DNA of 64,000 bases from contig NZ_CP047024.1 in assembly GCF_009796745.1 (NCBI RefSeq), positions 4,278,001 to 4,342,000 of the forward strand. The letters run 5' to 3'. This DNA is from Paraglaciecola sp. L1A13. GTDB taxonomy: Bacteria; Pseudomonadota; Gammaproteobacteria; Enterobacterales; Alteromonadaceae. Every line of letters begins with the position of its first letter. The first letter of the stretch is position 1. The position numbers and the translations under genes were made by a program. Of this stretch, positions 1 to 7,955 are shown in pieces. The notes under the pieces are model-generated. The model saw nothing but the letters and a program-made list of their open reading frames with translations, had not been told where the DNA came from and did not search any database.

Positions 1-148
1 TAACATGGCGCATATGCGCACCTGCGCTACTCATAACATGGGGAGCCATCTCTTGTTGATAAGCATGATGGGATATATGATTTAAAAATGTCTTGGCTTG
101 CTCAACGGTTTCTAAGTGGCTTCGCAATGCCTGGCTATCACAGAGCAT
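1..148 (-). CDS. DinB-like protein, N-terminal fragment
   Basis: The first 49 codons of a minus-strand gene run off the left edge. The ATG is preceded by AGGA at 5-6 bases, a good ribosome binding site. The peptide begins MLCDSQALRSHLETV and reaches an SAGAHMRHV stretch. This resembles the helix of DinB/YfiT-like four-helix-bundle proteins in which a His begins the metal site (G-x-H-x-R-H-V). Only the N-terminus is present, so the family call is tentative. It could instead be another small helical protein. It lies 91 bases downstream of the lipocalin gene on the same strand and may be read through from it. Confidence 0.5.
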   Translation of the reverse strand, partial: MLCDSQALRSHLETVEQAKTFLNHISHHAYQQEMAPHVMSSAGAHMRHV

Positions 149-239
149 ATTTTTCCTGTTACTTCAAATAATCTATATTTAACAGACCCATATTAAGGGG
201 AGAATATTTCATAAAAATATCATGTCCTTATTACAGTCC

Positions 240-803
240 TCATTGATTGACGAATATTAACTTTTCGGTATCAAACCCTGCCTTGCGCGCCTTGCTTAAT
301 AAAGTCTGTAGGACGTCAGGTGAAAGTTGCGGTTGACGGGACAAAATCCAAAAATAATCTCTATTCGGTCCGGTGATCATCGCATACTCATAGCCTTGAG
401 TGTCTAACGAAAAGATCACATAACTGGCATAAAAGGGTCCAAAAAAAGATACCTTTAAATGCCCTACTTGTTCATCGTCAACGAAATACGCTTTACCTTG
501 GGCTTCATCCCACACTTGTTTTTGTTGATTGAACCCTCGATTAATAACGTTAACGCCACCGTCTTGTTGCATACTATATTCAGCGGTTACTTGGTCTAAA
601 CCTTCCTCGAATGAATGATCCAGTCGAGCAATTTCGTACCACTTACCTAAATAACGATTCAATTCAAATCCGGATACAGGTTCGATACCATCGGGAATTG
701 ACGTACAAGCACTAGTAGAAAGCATAGCCATCAGTAAACCCAAACGGAAAATAGACTTTGGTAGCAAATTAGCGCTAATTGATAATGGCAGTTGAAACGT
801 CAT
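240..803 (-). CDS. blc: Bacterial lipocalin (Blc-type) lipoprotein
   Basis: This 187-residue protein has an N-terminal hydrophobic signal ending in S-T-S-A-C, a plausible though not perfect lipobox, so it is probably lipid-anchored in the outer membrane. Directly after it comes the lipocalin signature G-K-W-Y-E-I-A-R with D-H-S-F-E, as in Escherichia coli Blc. The YAMITGPNRDYFWILSR region matches the conserved C-terminal strand and the arginine under the barrel. Family members bind fatty acids or lysophospholipids and are tied to envelope stress. The start is supported by AAGGAG 8 bases upstream. The gene is divergent from the GbsR-like regulator, with 265 bases between them. Confidence 0.9.
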   Translation of the reverse strand: MTFQLPLSISANLLPKSIFRLGLLMAMLSTSACTSIPDGIEPVSGFELNRYLGKWYEIARLDHSFEEGLDQVTAEYSMQQDGGVNVINRGFNQQKQVWDEAQGKAYFVDDEQVGHLKVSFFGPFYASYVIFSLDTQGYEYAMITGPNRDYFWILSRQPQLSPDVLQTLLSKARKAGFDTEKLIFVNQ

Positions 804-1003
804 CTCATCACTCCTTTCCAGTTAAATAATCAATTTGTAATAGTAGATTTGCTCTAATACGAATTAAACCATCACTTTGGTTTGTTTGCAGGAAAATAGC
901 GTCAGCTTATAACAACAAAATAGAACTGACATATGCACACTCAACATTAACTCTTAGTGGTATTAATGTTATCGACTAGTAGTAACTTAGCGCATATGCA
1001 AAG

Positions 1004-1047
1004 TTGACAAATATCTACCACAGGTTTAATTTCAGTAGTTACTGAAA
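1004..1047 (+). promoter_or_regulatory. Promoter with inverted-repeat operator before the GbsR-like gene
   Basis: A perfect -35 hexamer TTGACA (1004-1009) is followed at 15-17 bases by AT-rich -10 candidates (TTTAAT 1025-1030 or TAATTT 1027-1032). Overlapping and just after the -10 lies a perfect 8+8 inverted repeat, TTTCAGTA-GT-TACTGAAA (1030-1047), ending 21 bases before the start codon of the MarR-type gene. The position is ideal for autorepression by that regulator. The repeat is seen directly; which protein binds it is inference. Confidence 0.7.
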
Positions 1048-1068
1048 CTTCTATAAGAAAAATATTCT

Positions 1069-1635
1069 ATGCAAATGACCCCAATGATCGAATCATTTGT
1101 TATGCACTTTGGGGAAATGGGCAGCCGCTGGGGCTTCAATCGTACCGTAGGGCAAATGTACGCTTTGTTAGTTATCAGTGAGAACCCCCTAAGTGCCAAT
1201 CAAATTGCCGAGGCTTTAAGCGTTTCCCGGGGCAATGTCAGTATGGGTTTAAAAGAGCTACAGTCTTGGCAATTGATTAAACAACATCATATTCCTGGTG
1301 ATCGTAAAGAATATTACCAAAGTGCGGGTACCATATGGGAGATGGCCAATAGAGTATTTGAAGAACGGCGCAAACGCGAAATGGATCCAACCCTGACCTT
1401 ACTTCGAGGCATTATCCTTGAGAGCCCAGAAAATCAAGAGGAAGTGTTTGCCCAGCAGCGCCTGCAAGAGATCCATGATCTATTAGAAACAATCAGTAAA
1501 TGGACAAGTGAATTGCAACAGATGAATCCTGACACACTGGGCACATTAATGAAGTTAGGTTCAGGCGTGGGTAAAGTCATCGATATGAAAAACAAATTGA
1601 TTAAACCATCGAAAAAACTCGAAAAAAAACCATAA
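1069..1635 (+). CDS. GbsR/MarR family transcriptional regulator
   Basis: This 188-residue cytoplasmic regulator opens with the GbsR-type pattern F-x-x-H-F-G-E-M-G-S-R-W-G-F-N-R-T-V-G (about residues 10-28). A winged helix-turn-helix follows: LSANQIAEALSVSRGNVSMG with the wing at HHIPGDRKEYY. The C-terminal half is helical and basic at its end, as in dimerising members of this family. No strong ribosome binding site precedes the ATG at 1069, and the ATG at 1075 is an alternative. GbsR-type proteins respond to small molecules and often control neighbouring transport genes. The downstream neighbour here is the remnant of an RND efflux operon, so this regulator may have lost its main target. The inverted repeat at 1030-1047 suggests it represses itself. 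Confidence 0.85.
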   Translation: MQMTPMIESFVMHFGEMGSRWGFNRTVGQMYALLVISENPLSANQIAEALSVSRGNVSMGLKELQSWQLIKQHHIPGDRKEYYQSAGTIWEMANRVFEERRKREMDPTLTLLRGIILESPENQEEVFAQQRLQEIHDLLETISKWTSELQQMNPDTLGTLMKLGSGVGKVIDMKNKLIKPSKKLEKKP

Positions 1636-1825
1636 CAAACACACACGGGTCATATTGCGACCAGAGAAAATATTGGTAACACTTTGCTCCGTTCAAAATC
1701 GCTAGAGGCGTTTCACCGCGACATGAAGTTTGTTAGAGTCCGCCTGCGTTTTGTGGTTAGGGCTTTGATAATATTAACCGACACGAATCAACAGTAAATA
1801 TTGTTAAGCTAAAGAGAGAAATTCA

Positions 1826-2269
<444 letters not shown>

Positions 2270-2304
2270 CATTGAAGTTTGATGCTTAACGCTTAACTAA
2301 CAAA

Positions 2305-2349
2305 ATAAAGAAGAGGCCTAGCTAACACTACTAGTTGGCTCTTCTTTAT
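2305..2349. terminator. Bidirectional hairpin terminator
   Basis: An 11-bp perfect stem (ATAAAGAAGAG at 2305-2315 with CTCTTCTTTAT at 2339-2349) is extended by partial pairing inside. The flanks are A/T-rich. It sits between the efflux remnant on plus and the M28 peptidase on minus, so it can serve both. Confidence 0.75.
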
Positions 2350-2366
2350 GTATCGTCATATCAAAC

Positions 2367-3455
2367 TCACTTCATCAACTTATTCATTGTTTCTTGATCG
2401 CGCAACGCACCAACGATCAGTGCTACGTTGGCTTGAAGTTGACTATTTAATCTTCCGGCAAAAATAGGATTAAGACGTTCTAATCGGTCAAATTCTGTGT
2501 GCCAAATTTCTCCCCACTTTGTTTCGCTATCTGGTTCACAGCTGCCCAACGTTGGTTTTGAAAAACAACTCCAGAATGCACTGTTGGTGGTTTGAGAATA
2601 TCCATCTTTTCCGCCTTTGCCTTCAATATCCATATTCGTAGCCTCAATGTAAGCGATAGGAATACCGCTACAAGCAAACGCTTGATGATCTGACCAATCG
2701 CCCGTTTCGCCTTGAGCAAACGCATCTGACTCGTCATGCAGTGTGAAAGCGACCTTAAGATTGGCCCGCGTCTGCGCATAGGTAAGTAGGGCATCGCGGA
2801 AGTTTCCACTGGTATTCAAATTCGGCTGAGCAACGTTCTTGCAGCTAAAGTTAGTACTTGATGCGCTGTGTATATAGAGCGTGTCACCCCCTATCACTGT
2901 ATCTAAATTCAGCATTGCGACCACATTTTCGCGTTGGCCAGAAGCGAGTTGCTCTACGTAATGTTTAGACCCAAGCTTGCCGACCTCTTCACTGCCAAAA
3001 AATACCAGTTTTACACTAAATGGAAGGTTTTTTAGCTGACTTAGATGCTCGGCAACACTAAGTAAAACAGCAACACCACTAGCATTATCAGTCGCCCCCA
3101 AACTGCCTTGCTTTACACCGGTAGAATCAAAATGGGCACCGATAACTATTTGCTTTTCGCTACGTCCGGGGATCAATGCACTGACATTCGCCGACTGACC
3201 TGAAAAATCATCTAGCTCAATGGAAAAATTTTGTCGTTCAGGTATTAAATTTAAGTCCCGCAATTGCTGACTAATATAGTCAGCGGCCTGCTGCTCTTCA
3301 ACTGAGCCGGCCGGCCTTGCGCCAATACCATTTTTTTCGCCCGCAAGCGCGATTAAATGCTTAAGTGTACCAAACGATTCTTTCTCTGCTCGAGTATCAA
3401 ACGACGCAGTCGTAAGTAACAATCCACCTATGGCTAAAACGTAATACAACTTCAT
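2367..3455 (-). CDS. Exported M28 family zinc peptidase
   Basis: The 362-residue product starts MKLYYVLAIGG and has a signal peptide (cut probably after about residue 23), so it acts in the periplasm or outside. A GTG further upstream (3500) would add 15 residues before the signal and is less likely. The M28 aminopeptidase zinc site is complete: H108-x-D110, D123 in T-D-N-A-S-G, the catalytic/ligand pair E156-E157 in F-G-S-E-E, D185 in N-L-D, and H257 in W-S-D-H-Q-A-F. Two co-catalytic zinc ions and exopeptidase action on secreted or scavenged peptides are expected. The gene stands alone, with a terminator behind it and the tlpA-like gene divergent. Confidence 0.88.
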   Translation of the reverse strand: MKLYYVLAIGGLLLTTASFDTRAEKESFGTLKHLIALAGEKNGIGARPAGSVEEQQAADYISQQLRDLNLIPERQNFSIELDDFSGQSANVSALIPGRSEKQIVIGAHFDSTGVKQGSLGATDNASGVAVLLSVAEHLSQLKNLPFSVKLVFFGSEEVGKLGSKHYVEQLASGQRENVVAMLNLDTVIGGDTLYIHSASSTNFSCKNVAQPNLNTSGNFRDALLTYAQTRANLKVAFTLHDESDAFAQGETGDWSDHQAFACSGIPIAYIEATNMDIEGKGGKDGYSQTTNSAFWSCFSKPTLGSCEPDSETKWGEIWHTEFDRLERLNPIFAGRLNSQLQANVALIVGALRDQETMNKLMK

Positions 3456-3604
3456 GTTGGGGTTTATCTCAGGTGCAAAACGCGCATGATAGCCACCCAC
3501 ATAATATTTTACTAGTCAGTAAATTCTAGCCTTATCTCACGAGGTATTTTAATCGCATGTTATTTAGTTAAATTAAGTATGCCTTAAGTTTCACTTATTA
3601 ATGT

Positions 3605-4120
3605 ATGTGCAAATCATTTATATCTTTGAGTCTGATAATGCGCTTTTTTATAGCCTGTTTTGTATTGTATTTGGCGAGCTATGCCAATAACGGATACGCG
3701 TCCGTTGCACCAAATTTCTCCCTTACGGTAAATTCCGTGCCGGTCGAGCTCAGTGAATTGAAAGGTAAAGTTGTTTATATAGACTTTTGGGCTTCTTGGT
3801 GTAAGCCCTGTCGACAGTCTTTTCCTTGGTTGAACGATATGCAGCAAAAATATGCCAAACAAGGCTTAGTTGTGGTCGCTGTCAATCTCGACACAGAAGC
3901 TGAATTAGTCAACGCATTTCTAGAAAAAATTCCAGCTAACTTTCCTATTGTTCTCGACCCTGATGGGGAAATCGCGCAGCGCTACGAGCTTATAGGTATG
4001 CCCAGTAGCTACTTAATCGCTAGAGACGGCAGTGTCCGCTTTAGTCACAAAGGCTTTTTCAGTGCCAAAAAATCGGCCTATGAACAACAACTTGTCAGCT
4101 TATTACAAGAATTGGAGTAA
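3605..4120 (+). CDS. TlpA-like periplasmic thiol-disulfide oxidoreductase
   Basis: This 171-residue protein has an N-terminal signal or anchor (residues ~8-32) and a thioredoxin fold with the active site W-A-S-W-C66-K-P-C69-R. This is the TlpA/ResA class, which reduces specific periplasmic disulfides. The cis-proline loop is seen as G-M-P-S-S-Y-L-I. An ATG at 3638 would shorten the signal by 11 residues and is also possible. It is the first gene of a tight run with the DUF4266 lipoprotein (5-base gap), the DUF3570 barrel and apbE. It probably serves that system, for example by keeping the C-terminal Cys-Gly-Cys of DUF4266 reduced. That role is inference; the enzyme class is clear. Confidence 0.88.
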   Translation: MCKSFISLSLIMRFFIACFVLYLASYANNGYASVAPNFSLTVNSVPVELSELKGKVVYIDFWASWCKPCRQSFPWLNDMQQKYAKQGLVVVAVNLDTEAELVNAFLEKIPANFPIVLDPDGEIAQRYELIGMPSSYLIARDGSVRFSHKGFFSAKKSAYEQQLVSLLQELE

Positions 4121-4125
4121 TCATT

Positions 4126-4365
4126 ATGCTTAGTAAACCTACTATTAATCGCTTGCTAGTCGCCTCAGCGCTAGTTGCTACTTTAGCTTTAAATGGCTGT
4201 GCCAACTTAGGCGTCAAGCCGTGGCAGCGCGACCTACTTGCCAAGGACGAAATGGCACTTGATGCCGAAGGCATCGATTTAGGATTAGATGACCATATTT
4301 ATTTTAGCAAAGAAGCCACTAGTGGTGGTCGTTCATTTGCTGGGGGGGGCTGCGGATGCAACTAA
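4126..4365 (+). CDS. DUF4266 lipoprotein with C-terminal Cys-Gly-Cys-Asn
   Basis: This is a 79-residue lipoprotein: the signal ends A-L-N-G-C25, a good lipobox. The mature part has the DUF4266 features V-K-P-W-Q-R near the N-terminus, L-D-D-H-I-Y-F-S-K-E-A in the middle, and a glycine-rich end G-G-G-C76-G-C78-N79. The family's function is not known to me. Two cysteines at the extreme C-terminus suggest a metal or redox role, and the adjacent TlpA-like protein fits that. GGAG lies about 8 bases before the ATG. An 8-G tract (4342-4349) encodes the glycines just before the cysteines. The last ten bases overlap the start of the DUF3570 gene, so the two are translationally coupled. Confidence 0.9.
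   Translation: MLSKPTINRLLVASALVATLALNGCANLGVKPWQRDLLAKDEMALDAEGIDLGLDDHIYFSKEATSGGRSFAGGGCGCN
4342..4349 (+). repeat. 8-base G homopolymer at the DUF4266/DUF3570 junction
   Basis: The tract lies inside the DUF4266 gene, 16 bases before its stop codon. Adding one G (or losing two) would replace the Cys-Gly-Cys ending and put DUF4266 in frame with the DUF3570 start at 4356, giving a single fused protein. G runs of this length can slip in replication. Whether this one does is unknown. Confidence 0.6.
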
Positions 4366-5651
4366 CTAAAAGTAAAAATCTTAGCGTGTCACTGGCAGCA
4401 GCAGCCTGCGCGCTTTTGAACGTTGGCGCACAAGCGGAAGAAACACCAGCAGAGGAATGGAAGTTCGATACGGCAATATTGTATTACGGTGAAACAGACC
4501 GAGTACAGCTTGCTGAAGGCGTATTCAACGCCAATAAAGACTTTGGCGATCAGCGCATATTTAATGGCAAAATTGCCATTGATACCCTTACTGGCGCATC
4601 AGCATCAGGCGCGGTTGCCCAGCAAGAAGCCCAAACATTCACGCGTCCTTCCGGAAATGGCCAATATGTGGTGAATCCAGAAGAAACACCCCTTGATGAC
4701 ACATTCCAAGATACCCGTGTGCAACTCAGTGCCCAGTGGACTCAGCCCCTATGGGAGAATATGACCGGCAGTACAGGGGTACATTTATCAAAAGAGTACG
4801 ACTACTTGTCGTTAGGTGTGAACGGTTCACTAGCGCGTGACTTTAATCAGAAAAATACCACTGTATCCGCTGGCGTCTCTTACCAGTACGACAGTATTGA
4901 TCCGGTTGGAGAAGCACCTGTTGGCCTATCCAGCATGGTGGTTGATACAGGTCAGTTTGCTGATGAAACATTATTTGATACCGCTTTCGATGCGACCCGT
5001 ACTACTGATAGCAAAGACAAAAATACGGTCGATTTACTGTTAGGTGTCACCCAAGTTATAAACCGACGCATGCTAATGCAGTTTAACTACAGCTATTCAG
5101 TTGCAGACGGTTATTTAACCGACCCCTACAAGTTATTAAGTGTGGTTAACAGTGAAGGGATCACCCAAGACATTCTGCACGAAAATCGCCCCGATAAGCG
5201 CACTAAACAAAGTTTTTATTGGCAGACCAAATATGCCTCTGATTACGGTATTGCGGATGTATCTTATCGCTATGCCACAGATGATTGGGATATTGATTCT
5301 CACACGTTTGATTCGAGATTCAGAGTGCAACTAACTGACAACAGTTACCTGCAACCGCACTTTCGTTATTACCAGCAAAGTGCTGCAGATTTTTATCAAC
5401 CGTTCTTAGTTGAGGGGTCGTTGTTGCCGTCAGTTGCCAGCGCTGATTATCGTTTAGGTGAAATGACGGCATATACCGTAGGCCTTAAATATGGGCAAAC
5501 TATGGACAATGGCCGAGAGTGGGCCATCAGATTGGAGTACTACCAACAGAGTCCTAAAAATGCAGGCTTCGACGAGCCAGGTGCACTTCAGGGCTTAGAT
5601 CTATACCCGAGCATTGATGCTGTCATCGCTCAGGTAAGCTATAGCTTTTAG
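4356..5651 (+). CDS. DUF3570 outer-membrane barrel protein with flavinylation-like motif
   Basis: This 431-residue protein has a signal peptide (cut near A-Q-A, residue ~27) and long amphipathic strands with aromatic residues. It ends in an outer-membrane barrel signature (QVSYSF). Internal stretches such as LMQFNYSYSVADGYLTDPY and the R-P-D-K-R-T-K-Q segment match my memory of the DUF3570 family. Residues 76-84, D-T-L-T-G-A-S-A-S, fit the ApbE recognition consensus D-x-x-[ST]-G-A-[TS]-x-[ST] seen in NqrB, NqrC and RnfG. Ser82 would be the FMN-carrying residue. apbE lies 98 bases downstream. The barrel and family are well supported; flavinylation is inference from motif plus context. Confidence 0.87.
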   Translation: MQLTKSKNLSVSLAAAACALLNVGAQAEETPAEEWKFDTAILYYGETDRVQLAEGVFNANKDFGDQRIFNGKIAIDTLTGASASGAVAQQEAQTFTRPSGNGQYVVNPEETPLDDTFQDTRVQLSAQWTQPLWENMTGSTGVHLSKEYDYLSLGVNGSLARDFNQKNTTVSAGVSYQYDSIDPVGEAPVGLSSMVVDTGQFADETLFDTAFDATRTTDSKDKNTVDLLLGVTQVINRRMLMQFNYSYSVADGYLTDPYKLLSVVNSEGITQDILHENRPDKRTKQSFYWQTKYASDYGIADVSYRYATDDWDIDSHTFDSRFRVQLTDNSYLQPHFRYYQQSAADFYQPFLVEGSLLPSVASADYRLGEMTAYTVGLKYGQTMDNGREWAIRLEYYQQSPKNAGFDEPGALQGLDLYPSIDAVIAQVSYSF

Positions 5652-5749
5652 CGCTAGTATTTCATAATGAATTTGGCTCAGGGTATACTGTCTGCTATAT
5701 GTTTACTTACTTTAGCAATGATAGAACTGCCAACTAAGGTGAGACAGTC

Positions 5750-6691
5750 TTGAGCCAAATCCCAACGTTATTCTCAAAAGGTGACTATTTTCACGGTCAC
5801 TTTTTTTGCATGGCTAGTCCATGTGAGCTGTTAATTGAAACCCAAGATCAGTTATTCGCCAATCATCTTCTTCAGCAAGTAGTTGCACAGACTAAACGTA
5901 TCGAACAAAAATACAGTCGCTATATTGCCGGTAATCTTGTTGATCGAATAAACCACAGCAATAACAGTTGGGTGCAAATAGACCAAGAAACCCACAGGTT
6001 ACTGGCATTCGCGCAAACCTGCTTTGAGCTCAGCGATGGCATGTTCGATTTAACATCTGGCGCACTGCGAAAAATATGGGACTTTACCGGTAAAGGACAG
6101 TTTCCAAGGCCAGAACAAGTCGCTAATATAATAAAACACATCGGCTGGCAGCATATAGAATTTACCGAACAACATATTCGTTTACCCTCTGGTTTCGAAT
6201 TAGATTTTGGTGGTATAGGCAAAGAATACGCAGTGGATGCTGCGGCCAAGCTTTGTACTGAACTTGCGCCTACTGTTTCAACATTGGTTAATTTCGGCGG
6301 CGATATTCAAGTCACTCAGCCCAGACGCCATCATGCTTATTGGCAAGTCGGTATTGAGAGCCCTCAGCTTATAAATGCCTCTCAACAAGTAGTGCCCTGC
6401 CAGCAAACAGAAAACGCTGACCAAGATACTCACGCTATGGTAAAGATAGCCTCAGGTGGCTTAGCCACAAGTGGTGACGCTCGACGCTTTATTATTCACA
6501 ACAACATACGCTATAGCCATATTCTAAACCCCAAAACAGGTTACCCTGTAACCGGTGCCCCGCGCTCAGTGACAGTCGCAACAGACTTTTGCATTCAATC
6601 CGGCATGATAGCGACCATGGCCTTACTTCAAGGGAGCGAAGCCGAACATTTTCTACAAGCCCAACAACAAAAGCATTGGTGTTACTGGTAG
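5750..6691 (+). CDS. apbE: FAD:protein FMN transferase
   Basis: The enzyme attaches FMN from FAD to Thr or Ser of target proteins outside the cytoplasmic membrane. The 313 residues carry the family hallmarks: F-F-C-M-A-S-P-C-E near the start, G-G-I-G-K-E-Y-A-V-D, N-F-G-G-D-I, T-S-G-D-A-R-R-F and H-I-L-N-P-K-T-G-Y-P, which hold the FAD and Mg sites. The start is a TTG at 5750 preceded by AAGGTGA at 8 bases; no ATG gives a full N-terminus. No classic signal peptide is visible, so export would need another route or a poorly recognisable leader. It ends the tlpA/DUF4266/DUF3570 cluster. No NqrC or RnfG lies nearby, so DUF3570 is the likely substrate. Confidence 0.9.
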   Translation: MSQIPTLFSKGDYFHGHFFCMASPCELLIETQDQLFANHLLQQVVAQTKRIEQKYSRYIAGNLVDRINHSNNSWVQIDQETHRLLAFAQTCFELSDGMFDLTSGALRKIWDFTGKGQFPRPEQVANIIKHIGWQHIEFTEQHIRLPSGFELDFGGIGKEYAVDAAAKLCTELAPTVSTLVNFGGDIQVTQPRRHHAYWQVGIESPQLINASQQVVPCQQTENADQDTHAMVKIASGGLATSGDARRFIIHNNIRYSHILNPKTGYPVTGAPRSVTVATDFCIQSGMIATMALLQGSEAEHFLQAQQQKHWCYW

Positions 6692-6846
6692 ATATCTGAC
6701 AGGAAGCCATTCATCAACGTCCTTATCCTTTTTCATAAGTCCTTAAATTTGCTAAATAATTTAATATTAATATCACCGTCCCAAGGATATTTTGCTGTAT
6801 CATTTTGTTATTGATGTATTTGTAGAGAACGCTAAGAGCGCTGTAA

Positions 6847-7617
6847 ATGAAGTCCTACGTATTAATACTTTTGGTGTTTGTAACAAATACCTTATACGCT
6901 AACGTGTGCGGCCAATTTAACTGCCCGACTGGTGCACCCATTGAAAATGATGTGATCGAACGCCCAATTTATATATTAAGCAACAATCACGACACCAAAT
7001 TTGCCGATTGGGCTGCTTACCAAGTCACGCCAGAAACGATTGATGGGCCGAGTCGTTCACGTAGTTGGCGATCTGATCCCGAAATATTAAGCCAGTTCAC
7101 TTTAGAAACTGCTGACTACAAAGATGCCAACGCTGTTATCCGCACGGACCGCGGGCATCAGGTACCTCTTGCGAGTGTGAGCAATACCAATGATTGGCGC
7201 ACGACAAACTATTTGTCGAATATCACCCCGCAAAGCTCCAATTTAAATCAAGGCCCTTGGGTGAGGTTAGAGTCAGCAATACGGAACTTAGCACGAAGCG
7301 GGAACACTGTTTACGTTGTTACCGGCCTCTTATATGAAGGATTTTTTGCCGTATTACCAGGCGCAGATGAATCACATGTTGTTCCATCTGGCTATTTTAA
7401 AGTTGTGGCTATGATCACCAGCTCAGGATACGTGCGAGCATCTGCCTATGTTATGGAACAAAACAGCGCGCGTGCCGATAACTATTGCATGAAAGAGGTC
7501 ACGATAGACAATGTCGAAAGTCGCAGTGGTTTAAATATATTCCCCGCAATGACTGGCAGTAAGGAATATACAGTGGAATCCCGTCTAGGAGGGTTGAGCA
7601 GCCTGTTAGGTTGTTAA
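6847..7617 (+). CDS. Exported DNA/RNA non-specific endonuclease
   Basis: This 256-residue protein has a clear signal peptide (MKSYVLILLVFVTNTLYA). It carries the Serratia-type nuclease active site T-D-R-G-H104-Q and the Mg-binding Asn in S-S-N-L-N134-Q-G-P-W (beta-beta-alpha metal fold). It should cut single- and double-stranded DNA and RNA in the periplasm or outside, for nutrient scavenging or degradation of incoming DNA. Four cysteines (residues 21, 26 and two near the C-terminus) could form disulfides. It is transcribed alone, after a 155-base AT-rich gap from apbE. Confidence 0.88.
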   Translation: MKSYVLILLVFVTNTLYANVCGQFNCPTGAPIENDVIERPIYILSNNHDTKFADWAAYQVTPETIDGPSRSRSWRSDPEILSQFTLETADYKDANAVIRTDRGHQVPLASVSNTNDWRTTNYLSNITPQSSNLNQGPWVRLESAIRNLARSGNTVYVVTGLLYEGFFAVLPGADESHVVPSGYFKVVAMITSSGYVRASAYVMEQNSARADNYCMKEVTIDNVESRSGLNIFPAMTGSKEYTVESRLGGLSSLLGC

Positions 7618-7676
7618 AACATTAGCGATTAATGTTAGGGATATTATTCAGGCTTAAAAAAATACACTAATGAAGT

Positions 7677-7955
7677 CTATTCACTTTCGTTAAACTTACC
7701 CACAATGAGCTTTTCTACTGCTTCCATGGCTTGTTGGGCATCTATGCCTTGTGAAATAACCAGTACTTCTTTGCCCTGACAACTCTCAAGCATCATCAAG
7801 CCCAGTACACTGCTAGCAGAGGCACTTTTATCGTCCTGCACTATGGTCACTTCAGCGTCGAATTGATTGGTCAGCTTAACCAATTCTGTCGCTGCTCTGG
7901 CATGCAAGCCGAGCTTATTTACAATGAGTAAAGTCTTTTCTAAACGCTCACTCAT
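7677..7955 (-). CDS. ptsO: Nitrogen-PTS phosphocarrier NPr
   Basis: A 92-residue HPr-fold protein with the phosphorylation site L-G-L-H18-A-R-A-A and the regulatory helix region [13 protein letters not shown]. In the PTS-Ntr system phosphate passes from EI-Ntr (PtsP) to NPr and on to EIIA-Ntr (PtsN, encoded two genes upstream). It is the last gene of the rpoN operon and overlaps rapZ by 4 bases (ATGA), so translation is coupled. Confidence 0.95.
   Translation of the reverse strand: MSERLEKTLLIVNKLGLHARAATELVKLTNQFDAEVTIVQDDKSASASSVLGLMMLESCQGKEVLVISQGIDAQQAMEAVEKLIVGKFNESE

Noticed and set aside
2480..2809. 109-codon second frame within the M28 peptidase gene
   Set aside because: It is the same strand in another frame and fully inside a gene whose zinc motifs are intact.
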